A stretch of DNA of 64,000 nucleotides from Perca fluviatilis (Eukaryota > Chordata > Actinopteri > Perciformes > Percidae), in contig NC_053115.1 of the NCBI RefSeq assembly GCF_010015445.1, positions 13,242,524-13,306,523 on the forward strand, in the 5' to 3' direction. A program made the translations under genes and the position numbers. Numbering within the stretch: the first letter of the stretch is position 1; the number at the start of each line of letters is the position of its first letter. Below are positions 46,438 through 57,000 of this stretch, piece after piece. The notes under the pieces are model-generated. The model was not told the DNA's origin, made no database searches, and worked only from the letters and a program-made list of their open reading frames with translations.

Positions 46438-46668
46438 TTCTCATCACTCTCACAAGGCCTTCAAAACACACTACAGATATTATGTGTGGTCTCCACACAC
46501 ACACATTTGTTCCCTTCCCACTGCTGACTTGTAATAGTACAAATCCACCCAATGTCTGTTGTCCCCTTGGGAGTGAAGCTGGGAGGGTGGTGGGCGTAGG
46601 GATTTCTCAGGTGACAAACACAAAGTGCCAGGAGCTGCAAGGGGGCACAACATTCAAGTGTGTGAGAG

Positions 46669-46744
46669 ATGAAGAGTCTGCATGAGGAGATGGCCGCAAC
46701 ACTGCTGACTGTGATGCTCATGATCCCCTACATCTGCCAGGGAG
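46669..46744 (+). CDS. unknown secreted gene, exon 1: signal peptide
   Basis: 25 codons plus one base; donor GGAG|GTAAGA. The hydrophobic core LLTVMLMIPYI is followed by small and polar residues (CQG). Confidence 0.55.
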
Positions 46745-48177
46745 GTAAGATGTTTTTATTACACAGCATGACTGATAGTTCAGCAGAAAATGCAACCTCT
46801 CGGCTATTATCTGATGGGAAATTAATGCATCGGTGTGTCACCTGTCTATGCGATAGCGCTGCTGAGAAAATCGACAGCGACAGACTTCCTACAAAAAATA
46901 AGAGAGAAGCGTGAATCTGAGTGTTTTCCTGGAGGCTGCAGCTCAGAGGTCAGCGAGGCTGGAGAACTGATGGAAGCAGAAGATGTAGGATATGTAAGTT
47001 TTCCGTCATTTGGTCTGTCTTTTACATTTGATGCCAATAGAGGACATTTACCTGAAAATAGATTTTTACATGTGTTTTTTTGTTTGTTTTTATGTAAATC
47101 CTTCAGCCAGCAGCTGAGGATGCATAGCATGTCACTCTGATAAACCAGGGTTTAGTCATTGTTATTTTCCAGGTTAAAAACTTGGAATTGCCACATAATA
47201 GATATTATCTTATATTATTTGTGGGACAAGTGGAAAGTAGTGAATTTGTTTTGATTTGTTTTTAGGTTTGGGAGGAACACAATCATGTTTACAAATGATA
47301 TCTCAGTAATGTAACTCATGACATACTTTGTACAAAACCAGAATCAGATACAGTGAAGTTTAAATACAGTCCTATTCTAGCCCTCGCTAACATACCTTTT
47401 ATTCTTTCTATTAATTTATCTCAATGTTACCTTTCAAACTTACTCAGGTCAAGCTTTTTACTAAAACACAGTAAAAAAACAATACATTTCAAAGCACAAT
47501 TTGATTATTTTAGAAGTATTCAGACTGAAAATCTTTAGAATTACTCTCTGCAAGTTCTCATTTTTCTATAGACAATGTTAACAGGAAGGTTTCAATTACA
47601 GTAAAAGGGGGCCATCACTCTGTTTGGGTAGGTGAGTCTCTGCACAGAGGGAGATTCTAGACACATGAAATGAATAAAGACCATGTCCAGAACTTTGACT
47701 CAAGAGTTTAGAAGCACTCCTCTGTTCGACAGGGATAAGGTGTAACTCAATCATGCAAATCACTCAGGCATTTACCATTACTGTGTTCCTACATACGAGG
47801 CTTGCAGTGAGAAGACAGAGTGAAGGCAGGCCATTAACATCAACCTTGTTACTTAGTGCACCTGCTGCAAATATCAAGTGACCAGCATAAAAGCCAGTAG
47901 AGAGGTGGAATGTGATCGAGTAGGATTTCTGTCATGTTGCAGGACATTTATGTTGTTCCTTTGTTTCACATAAAGTCATGCCATAAACCAATTTAGGTTT
48001 TTAAGAGAGACCTCATGGATAATTATCAGCAATCACAGCTTGGTATTGTTGTGTATTATGTACTTTGTTTAAAAAAATATATATAAAACAACTTCTTTAT
48101 AGGAGGAGAGTCCCAGCCTGCTGTATAATGGAGGTGCTGCTCACAAAGAAATAAACCATGTAAGATTTGGCTTTCTT

Positions 48178-48211
<34 letters not shown>

Positions 48212-48331
48212 AAGTCATATTACACAAGATGTTTATGAATAAAGCTACAACACCTATGCCTTAAAAACACTTTTGTCTTGTAGCAGAGCCCTGGAGGGGA
48301 AGCCGTAGAGGATGAAGGATCTGGGATGTAG
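46669..48331 (+). CDS. candidate gene for a small acidic secreted protein, family unknown
   Basis: Four exons join in frame: 46669-46744, 46857-46993 (or 46884-46993), 48103-48159, 48284-48331. The product has about 96-105 residues if the first ATG is used, or seven fewer from the ATG at 46690, which has G at both -3 and +4. It starts with a signal peptide (MAATLLTVMLMIPYICQG). Next comes a segment FLQKIREKRESECFPGGC with a Cys-x4-Cys pair, then the acidic SSEVSEAGELMEAEDVGY, EESPSLLYNGGAAHKEINH and QSPGGEAVEDEGSGM. EDEGSG is an acidic Ser-Gly site of the kind used for glycosaminoglycan attachment. Intron phases 1, 0, 0 all agree, and acceptors TTCTTTATAG and TTTGTCTTGTAG are good; the first acceptor is weak. 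The Cys pair and Glu density recall a vitamin K-dependent Gla core, but the canonical motif is absent, so I do not call it. No homologue recognised. Confidence 0.5.
46857..46993 (+). CDS. unknown secreted gene, exon 2: Cys pair and acidic stretch
   Basis: Donor TAT|GTAAGT is strong. The acceptor may be GCGATAG (46857) or GCGACAG (46884); both keep the frame. It encodes ESECFPGGCSSEVSEAGELM. Confidence 0.45.
48103..48159 (+). CDS. unknown secreted gene, exon 3
   Basis: 57 bp, 19 codons, phase 0 at both ends: EESPSLLYNGGAAHKEINH. Acceptor CTTCTTTATAG, donor CAT|GTAAGA. Confidence 0.5.
48178..48211. repeat. (GTT)n microsatellite in intron
   Basis: About eleven TTG units just after the exon 3 donor of the unknown gene. 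Confidence 0.93.
48284..48331 (+). CDS. unknown secreted gene, exon 4: Ser-Gly tail and stop
   Basis: Encodes QSPGGEAVEDEGSGM then TAG. Acceptor TTTTGTCTTGTAG. It is in frame with exon 3 although separated by a 124-bp intron. Confidence 0.5.
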   Translation, partial: QSPGGEAVEDEGSGM

Positions 48332-50202
48332 CCAAGGGGGAGAGCGCAAGACGACATGTTGTTGTTGGGTCGAGGGAAGCTCGGCTTTCCCAAAAGCATC
48401 CTGGTACCAAGGGCAACTTTGATTGATTGTATATCAGTGAAAAACATTACAATTACCAATACACTATTAATATAAAATATAGAGTACTAATATTAACCTT
48501 TGAACAAAGGAAGTTATTATTCAATTAAGATAATTTGTTTCAAGGATTAACTTGCATGCTTATTTTCCTTTAGTTTAAGTTAAAATATAAAAAACTGTGA
48601 TAAAGATTGTTTTATACGTATACCTCCAGTTGTTATTGTTTTAGGTTCAGTACTTGATACTGTTACTTGTTACAGCTCAGTAACTGTGACTTTTGACTGG
48701 GAAATAGAAACAAGTAGGTGTCCAGTATGTAAGAAAATTGAATTGAGAGTTTCATTTTTGTACAACTTGTACAATTTTTAAAAAAAGTTTAACATTTTAA
48801 TTCTTTAAAAAGTACATAAATATTAGAATAATTTAGTAGTATATTATAACTAACATTTAAAAATCTATTTGACCCACCATGAAGCTCCTGTGCACGTTAA
48901 GTAAAAACTATACATTTTCAAGAGGAAGCTTTATATGAACATTTCAATTAATGTATGCATGTTGGCTCATTTTGTCTCATTTTGTAGTAAATTATGGACT
49001 GTAACATTAAGGGTCTTCATAAGATTGGGCCACCATGAACCGCTTCAATGCTCTTATAACTCATTTTAATCATTGTTAACTGTAATGACTTGCTAATGCT
49101 GTCACAGAGTGTGTACAAAATTAATCATTTAGCTCTAGGGAGTTTAAGATTTTTTTCAGAGGGTTGTAAACAAGTCTGTGTGTAGTCATCTCTTCTGCAA
49201 TGTGGACCTGTGTGTCTTGTATGTTTTGTTATTGTTATAATGTTGGTATTAGTAGTCCATCTAATTAAAACAATCCAGGGAATTAGCCCTAACCCACTGA
49301 TTAATGGCTTTAACAACTCACTCACTGCCAGGAAAATAGCTCAGATCGTGTCCTGACCTGCAACCTGTAGCATTTATTTCATATGTTCTGTGAAACAAAG
49401 AATATCATTGTCCTCTGTGTTGTTTCTATTTATAAGTCGGAGGAATGCACACAATCAAGTACAGTGGTCCAGCAGTTTTGTTTCTTTCTCCAAGTAGCCT
49501 ATTTCACATTTGAAGAACTAAATCTACAGAAATATTTTTTGCCCATGTGGACTATTTAAAATAACAACGTTTTCCTCTATTGCAGTTGAGAAATACGTGT
49601 CGAGGAATGCTCTTAACTTTAAAAATGTACAATGTAAAGTTTTTGTTCCCATCAGGTTCCCATGTCACATGCTGATCACGGGCTTTGATGGTCGCTTTTT
49701 CCTCGCTCGCATATCTTCTGGACAGTTGACCAATAGAATGAATAGAGGCACACTAGACATATTTAAACCGTTACTCTTCTATTTTAATGACTAATCTTAT
49801 ATATTTCCATATCTTCAAGTAAAAGCTCCCTTTGATGTTAGAATTTAATGTTATGCGTTGACAATTGGAGCAATGCGCTGAGGGCGACAGACTACTGCCT
49901 CTTTAATGCTGCCTTCATGTTCTTATCGTAAGCTTATACTCTTTACCCTTCAAGTAGTAGGCCTAGGCTACATATTAATACTTTCTAATATAATAACAAA
50001 ATGTACCAGATAACATGAGCCGGTTATTTTATTTAGTAGCACAGAGTTACATTGTGCATCATTACACGGTGAATAAGGAATAATACAATCAGAAATAGGC
50101 TTACAATTTAGTTTTTGTATATTAATTGTGGTAAAAGTTATTCTATAGACTTTATTATCATAATATAAATTGCGCGTCTCCGGGGGAAAACAACAAAAAC
50201 AA

Positions 50203-50209
50203 ATTTTTT

Positions 50210-50243
<34 letters not shown>

Positions 50244-50450
50244 CTTTTTGTTTGTTTTTTTTTTTTTTTTTTTTCCTTTTCCCGGTCCCCCGGCCGCCCC
50301 CCCCCCCCCCCCCTCCTTTTTTTTTCTTTTTCCTTTTTTTTTTTTCCCCCCCCCCACCCCCCCCGGTGTTTTTCAAAATTTTTTTTTTCCCCTTTTTTTT
50401 TTTTTTTTTTTTTTTCCTTTTTTTTTAAAAACAAAAAATACCCGGGCCCC
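50203..50450. repeat. T/C homopolymer patchwork, possible assembly artefact
   Basis: Runs of T and C up to about 30 bases with very few other bases. The frames through it give only Lys/Gly or Phe/Pro runs. The pattern is the complement of the 27540-27710 patch. Confidence 0.75.
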
Positions 50451-51689
50451 CCTGCCTAACATACCGGCCTCCGGGTGCTTTGGTGACACAGGATCACAGA
50501 AAAAAAAAGCTACGCCCAAAACTTTGCAACTAGCTAGCAAGCACGCAACAAGTGCTAGCACGGATTGAGATTTAGCAAAGCTAGCTAGCTATCGCAGCGT
50601 TACATTAGAGCTTGGTAACTTTGGCCAACACAAACTGTTAACGTCCATTTGATAACTTTAATTAAGAAGACAATTAAAGGAAGCGTGGTGCTTTAGATGA
50701 CAGGCTTGTATGACGTCCGCAGTTGAATATGTGTTGGCCAATGAGCTTTAACGCTATGCTAGTTTAGCATTTCCTCTGTTTTGTTGACCTCGTAGATATA
50801 ACGTCAGCTAGCTATATTAATGGGTTGAGCGAGCTACTACCTACGTGTATACCATAGCTAAATATCTGTCCATGCGTGTATACGTTTCAGTTAAAAACAA
50901 GCTGAAAACATGTCGTAGTTAAGTTGTGGTTTTAAATATTGCAACTACCATAACTACAATTTGAGCAAAGTAACATAACAAGTAATAAGTGGTAACGTCA
51001 ATTTAAAACAGGAAATGCATTAATGGCTTACGTACGTTTTATCAGTTTGTTAGTCAATAATTGTATAAATAGGAGGGTAACGTGAATTAAAGTGGTGTAA
51101 CTAGGACAGCGTGATGTTTATTTTTTTCAATTATTTTTTATCGAACTTTGTTCATGTTACAATGCCACAGCGTAAGCCAAATCAAATTCCCTTGTTTCCA
51201 TATTTTCCATCAAGGAATATTAGGAAGAAGGAGGAGTCATGTTCCAGTGCCAGTTCTATTGAAGTTATTAATAGGGCGGGCATGGCATCATATCTGTGTT
51301 GTTTCACCTTTGACTAAAAAAGTCTTCCACAAAATAAAAGAAAACGCAATATGTGACTGATTTAAAAAAATAATAATAATAATCTAAATCCTTCTTTTTA
51401 AATCCCTTTTGTGTTTAGTTTAATTCGTTAAATTGTTGACTGGAATGTAAGTGAGCTGTTGTATCTCTCACTTTTACATTTATGCTATATTTAAACGGGG
51501 GTGCAGCTGCAGTCACCTCTGAAATGCTGACAGATGTTTGGCTATCTCTAACTGATCTGTGATGTTTACACTCTCTCTCAGCCACTCTGCTCTGTGACAG
51601 CCAGGTTGTTTGATCAACTGGCTGTTCGTCAAATAGATTTGTTTCCTGACCTGGTAGGCTGCAGTGTACGTCAGGCTAGCATGTTTAGG

Positions 51690-51853
51690 CCTTTTATTTC
51701 CACAGGACAGATGAAGACATGGAAAGGGGAGAGAGAGGGGGAATGACATGCAGCAAAGGGCTGCAGGTCGGAGTAGAACCCGCGGCCGCTGCGTTGAGGA
51801 GTAAACCTCTATATATGTGCGCCTGCTCTACCGACTGAGCAAACCCGGCCACA
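51690..51853 (-). mobile_element. tRNA-derived SINE, copy 4
   Basis: Minus orientation. It carries GGGGGAATGACATGCAGCAA and GGCTGCAGGTCGGAGTAGAA like the other copies, and a head with CTCAGTCGGTAGAGCAGGCG when read on the minus strand. I found no TSD, so its ends are approximate. Confidence 0.8.
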
Positions 51854-52359
51854 ACATATTGATTCTAAACCAAAGCGCTGATGGTATGCTTGCTTTGGCC
51901 CATAAGGCTCGGGTATGTACATTTACTGGGAGTTTGGAGAGAGGGGGTGGAGTAATTGGCTTGAATATATGGAAATACATCCTTTATTATTGCTGCACTT
52001 TGCTTCCTCATATTCATAAACATATTTAATGGTGTAATCTTGAAACAAAGAAGGCCCCTCTTTCTGTAATACCAAGAGAAATGAGAAAGATGATGTGAGG
52101 ATTTGTACTGCTCGTCATCAGGGACTTTGGCCCTTTTTAGCTTTCACTTTTGTTTCATTCCTTGATTAAATATAAATCTGATATTTTATCGCAGTTTAAT
52201 TTATAGCTTTGTTTGCCGCAAGGGATGATAAGGTATCTTTTAAAAGGTTTTGTGGACCTTGTCTTTGTATTTTAGTATGTATAGGTGTGCCTGCTTGCTA
52301 TTTGCAAGAATAGCCTAATTGTTTTGCGTAATGTAGAGCAAATTAAACTCTGACAGGGG

Positions 52360-53290
52360 TTTAATTTAGAACCCAACCAATATGGGATTTCTGAGACCGA
52401 TACCAGTTTTACAGGGGGGAAATTCACTGATTACTGATATGGCGGCCGATATAGTGTTTGTTTTAGCTGGAATCAAAATAAACCATGTGGATTGTGTGGA
52501 CCGTTATTACTATGCAAAGGTACTCTTAAACAATTAACTTTTGACAGAATATTTAACATTATTATTAGAGCCTAGGGCTGGGCAATATATCGATATTATA
52601 TCGATATCGTGATATGAGACTAGATATCGTCTTAGATTTTGGATATCGTGATATGACATAAGTGTTGTCTTTTCCTGGTTTTAAAGGCTGCATTACAGTA
52701 GAGTGATGTACTCTTCTGAACTTACCAGACTGTTGTAACTGTTCTATTATTTGCCTTTTCCCCACTTAGTCATTATGTCCACATTACTGATGATTATTTA
52801 TCCAAGCACAGATTTTCAACCCTAGAATATCGCCACAATATCGATATCGAGGTATTTGATCAAGAATATCGTGATATCTGATTTACTCCATATCGGCCAG
52901 CCCTATTAGAGCCTGACCGATATTTTGTCGGAACAATATTATCGGCCAATATTAGGCATTTTCCAAACTATCGGTATCTGCATTTATAATGGCCGATAAA
53001 TGAATATTTAAAAAATAAAAGATAAACGTATGAAACACCCTTCAACCATGTTATGAGTGTTGGCGTCGCTCGCTTTTCATTATCCAGCTTATTGCACGGC
53101 TACTTACTAAAGACATCAATAATTTGACACAAAATTTAAATTTAAATTTTTTTTTAATGATTTTCTTGATTTAAAATGGTGTTCCAGAGTCTATGATCAG
53201 AACTTGCCACGGTTCGTTGCAACGGTTCGTTATTCATAGCAGCGGGCTGCCATTCAGAAATAACAGACCATAGAATGCCGTAATTGACCG
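52360..53290. repeat. older repeat hosting a hAT MITE
   Basis: The parts on either side of the inner MITE (GGGATTTCTGAGACCGATAC before it, and CCGATATTTTGTCGG, then CCAAACTATCGGTATCTGCA after it) look like one dispersed element split by the insertion. Ends are uncertain. Confidence 0.5.
52573..52905. mobile_element. hAT-type MITE, TSD TTAGAGCC
   Basis: Starts TAGGGCTGGGCAATATATCG and ends with the inverted form CGGCCAGCCCTA. A perfect 8-bp TSD TTAGAGCC is at 52565-52572 and 52906-52913. Its ATATCGATATCGTGATAT-rich ends are typical of a very common fish MITE. 333 bp, non-coding. Confidence 0.95.
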
Positions 53291-53942
53291 ATCAGAATGA
53301 AGTGATCCATCTACAGCTGTTTTGTCTTTTAGAGTCTAAGCATGTGCTATAAATTACCACACTTGTCTCTTTTACTGAGGCATTATAAATCCTGAATAAT
53401 CCCTACAGTTTGGTGTAAACGCCTTCAACCCATCCTCCCACTTTCAGTTAGCTATTGTCTTTAAGAAAAGTGTGACCATTGCAGAGCAATACTGTCTCAT
53501 GCCAGATGGTGGCAGTAGGCAACCACTGTAAAAAGGGTTGTAGGGACCAAGGAAAATAGGGACAAGGATACATATCAAATCTAAAACCCACAAATAAATA
53601 ATTCAAGCAAACATTATAATTTCCTTGTTCCAGTTACAATGGTTTATATTTTTGTGCTTGTTTAGAAACAATCTTCCCAAGTTGTTATGACAGAACAAGC
53701 TTCAGGAAATTAAGAATTCAGAGGCAGGTTTGCTGTTTCAGCGTGGTCGTGGTTTGACTGTGTTCAGGGATTATATAGCTATGGGATAGACCAGTCTGCT
53801 TCCACTTATCACCAGCTGTTAATAGTCATATGCGTCTTAATAGTTTAGGTGCAGATTAAGTGACGTGCTATGCAAAATCTTTTTTTTGTGTGTAATCTCA
53901 CAGAAGGCTGATATCTACACTTCATTTTAATCGTTTCACCAG

Positions 53943-54021
53943 GTCAGCAGCCAGTCCAGAAGGTTCTGGTGCAGCGTCAGGCAACAGGCGCTTGCAGCAG
54001 ACCCAGGCCCAGGTGGATGAG
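53943..54021 (+). CDS. vamp3: vamp3 exon 2: N terminus
   Basis: Acceptor TCGTTTCACCAG, donor GAG|GTATGA. Encodes [20 protein letters not shown] and QAQVDE. The leading G would complete a split ATG. Confidence 0.93.
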
Positions 54022-57000
54022 GTATGATATGTCTCTGATTATTGCCTTCTCTCGCTCCATCTTCAGCCACTCTGTGTAAAGGCCCTGACACACCAAGCTG
54101 ATGGCCACGAAGTAGTGACGACGCAGGTCGACTGTGGCGTCGCCTTATGTCGCCGGACGTTGCCTTTGTCTTGGCCAAAAAATTGTGCTTGAACACACCG
54201 CAAAGACTAAAACTGACGGCCAACTACCACCTATGTTCTGCGCCTGCGTGACAGGAAATAACTCTCCAAGCCAGCAGGCACCAGTAATCTACGTCATTCC
54301 AAAAGGAAATTAGGTCAGGATTGATCAGATGAGATGAAAAATGAGAAGAGTAGGGATGCACCGATCCGACTTTTTCAGTCCCGATACCAGGGCTTTGTGT
54401 ATCTGTCGATACCCGATACCGATCTGATACCGTTGTTGAATTAATAATAAACTGTATACCTTCCACTTTATACCTTCCTTCCACCATGTGGAAGAGACTA
54501 AAGCCACCAGACTTTCCTAACTAAACATTACTTTCTTAACTAAGACAAAATAACATAGATGTAATGTATTGAATTCTTATTTATTTGTTATTTAAAAAAC
54601 AATTGTGCATTCAAATCTAATGAAAAAAAATATAATGTAATTAAACTTCTTAAAATAAATAACAATAATGGGCCTTTTATATAGGTTTATAATGGCTTAT
54701 TCTAGTGTCAGGAGTACATAGAATATCACAATTTTTTTTTTATGTCATCATGTTTACTAAAAGCGTTGATTACTAAAGGGTTTGGCTCCACGACATTATA
54801 CAATAACTTTACATGAAGGAGAATCCATCAAACAGTTACAGAAGCTAAACTATTATTTTTTTCTGCAAACTGCAAAGTAGTAAAATAAACTCAAATCGAA
54901 AGAATACACATACAAACAACTTTAACATTGTTTCCCATTCAAAACAAAATAGTTGTAAGCTAGTTGTATAAACACTACCTTGGCCACAGGTAAGTTAGTG
55001 GGCCACTGAACGTAGCTCCGCTGTCAGCCTCCTTCGCTGTTTGAATAATGTTACGACGTATTTCAGCGAGGCGAGACATCTTAGATCCAGAGTTTTAACC
55101 CTTCCTCTGAACCCGTCTTTCTCAACGGTCTGTAGCGGGACCGGAGGTGGATTGCGTTCATAATGTTGCTCTGCATGCTTGAAGTGACTAGACTTTCACG
55201 TTAGCACTGTAACGTTAGCACGGTAACGTTAGCACGGCTGAGTAACGTTAGAGCGACAGGCAACAATCGTGGCTAAATTATGTCCGATGTTTCAGAAACA
55301 AAAAACCTTGCAACAACAGACGGCTCCTCTCTTGAGCACACGTTGTTCTGGTGTATCTCCGGTCTTTCTTCATCCTCTAGCTAACTTTCTTCTCTGTTCT
55401 TGAATGTGCAGTACAGTCCTTCCAGAAAAACGCGGAGTTTTTTTTGTGATTGTTGCGGGCAAAAATCCTTGATTATGCGGCACGTTTTCTTAAAAAATGC
55501 GATGGAATATGCGGGATATTTATGCAATTTTATGCGATGAAATTGCGGGAACTTGAAAAAAATGCGGGAACTTGCGGTTTGATAAAGAAAGCGAAGAAAA
55601 AGTGATTCCCCCAACACCCTGCTTTTTTTAAACTTCATTTCCAAAAATAGTTTACAGATATTCAGTCATTGCAATAAGTAAACAAATAAGATACAAAAAT
55701 ATATACAAATAATATAATATTAAAGTAAAAATAAAAGTAATAGTCTAAACAGAGGGAAATAAATAAAAGATACAAAAGAGACAGACTTTCAAAAATCGTT
55801 AATAATATAGACAGCAGGAGCACTTAAACAAAGACTTGATTTGAGTAGACATCAGATATTAAGATAGGTTTCTTATTGGATACCAACTTAAGAGACTCAA
55901 ATTCAACCTCCAACACCTGCTTTTCGATGATGTTCACGTCGCGTAATTACGTCACTTCATAATGTTCCCATGGCAACAGGGGAAAATGGCTGCTCTTGTG
56001 TGAAGTAAACGCAACATTTTTTCAACTTTCTGCTAAGATATATGTGACTTTTTTGCAACGAAAATGTGGGGATTATGGAATCATGCAAGCACTGCATATT
56101 TTGCGCGGAAATCAGCAATTTATGCGGCGAAAGTGCGGCATATTTGAAAAAATGCGGCCCCCGCATGAATATGCAGACTTTGGCTGATTATGCATTGAAT
56201 TATGCGATTGCATAATCGTGTTTTTCTGGAGGGACTGGCAGTAGCGACCAGAGCCTCTCCCAGCTTAACAGACTGTTTTGCTACCTGGCTAGCTAGCAGC
56301 TATAATGTTACCCAACATGCCGTTCGGCGGTGTAGCTACATTTGTAGATGTAAAATGATTAGTGTTAGAAACTGCTTAAGTCACAAATTGTTATGTGCTA
56401 TGGTGTTTTATCCTTTTAAAGAAAGTTAGTTGTGGGTTATTAATTGTTGTGTTATAAAGTTACTACCATGAGTGAGAAGGGTATGCAGTTAACAGGGGTC
56501 CCGGTACTGCGACGGAGAAAAAAAGAAAAACTGGATCGGCCCGTGGATCTGTTAATTTTTCCGATCCCCAATCCAGCTATTTTGTTAATATCGGGACCGA
56601 TATCCGATCCTAATATCGGATCGGTGCACCCCTAGAGAAGAGCCTTCTGTGTGCGCTCTTTAGTCGTTTGTTTGCTTTCCTCACTACCGTTTTTCAAGCG
56701 GAACAGCCAATCACATGGATTGGCTATTCGGCCGACGCCGATTTCAAAAAGGCAGACGAAAACCGACGCGTGGCGACAGTGCGGGACACACGGCAAAAAC
56801 TAGGGCGACGGTCGCTCAGTCCCAATTTGGACCGACAGCCAACGGTCTCCAACGGTTGTGTCGGTGCCTTAACTCCCTTTTTCCTTAATGTCTGTCTGGA
56901 GCAGAGATTGCATAACCCCTGGCAGCAGTGTCATGAATCACCACAATGTGCTCCTCCTCCACATGTCAGCTCACATGCCAGAGAAAATTGATATTCAAAA

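Larger units (their letters stand above)
48332..53942. other. interval between unknown gene and vamp3 exon 2
   Basis: No recognised exon. The non-coding first exon and promoter of vamp3 should lie here. The less AT-rich stretch at about 50.46-51.0 kb (TGACGTCCGC, GCCAATGAGC) is a candidate, but I cannot place a transcription start. It also holds a homopolymer patch, a SINE and a hAT MITE. Confidence 0.4.
54080..56869. mobile_element. Harbinger-like element, TSD TAA (outer layer of nest)
   Basis: The ends AGGCCCTGACACACC and, inverted, AGGCACCGACACAACC are flanked by TAA (54077-54079 and 56870-56872), the PIF/Harbinger target. The element's own sequence is about 0.5 kb (54080-54350 plus 56643-56869); the rest is the inserted hAT element. 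It lies in vamp3 intron 2. Confidence 0.8.

Noticed and set aside
46884..46993. Calling the unknown secreted gene a vitamin K-dependent Gla protein
   Set aside because: Cys-x4-Cys spacing and many Glu residues fit loosely, but the Glu-Arg-Glu-Cys core and the Glu pair between the cysteines are absent.
50138..50568. Lys-rich and Phe/Pro-rich frames of 98-132 codons
   Set aside because: Products of the homopolymer patch; probably an assembly problem.
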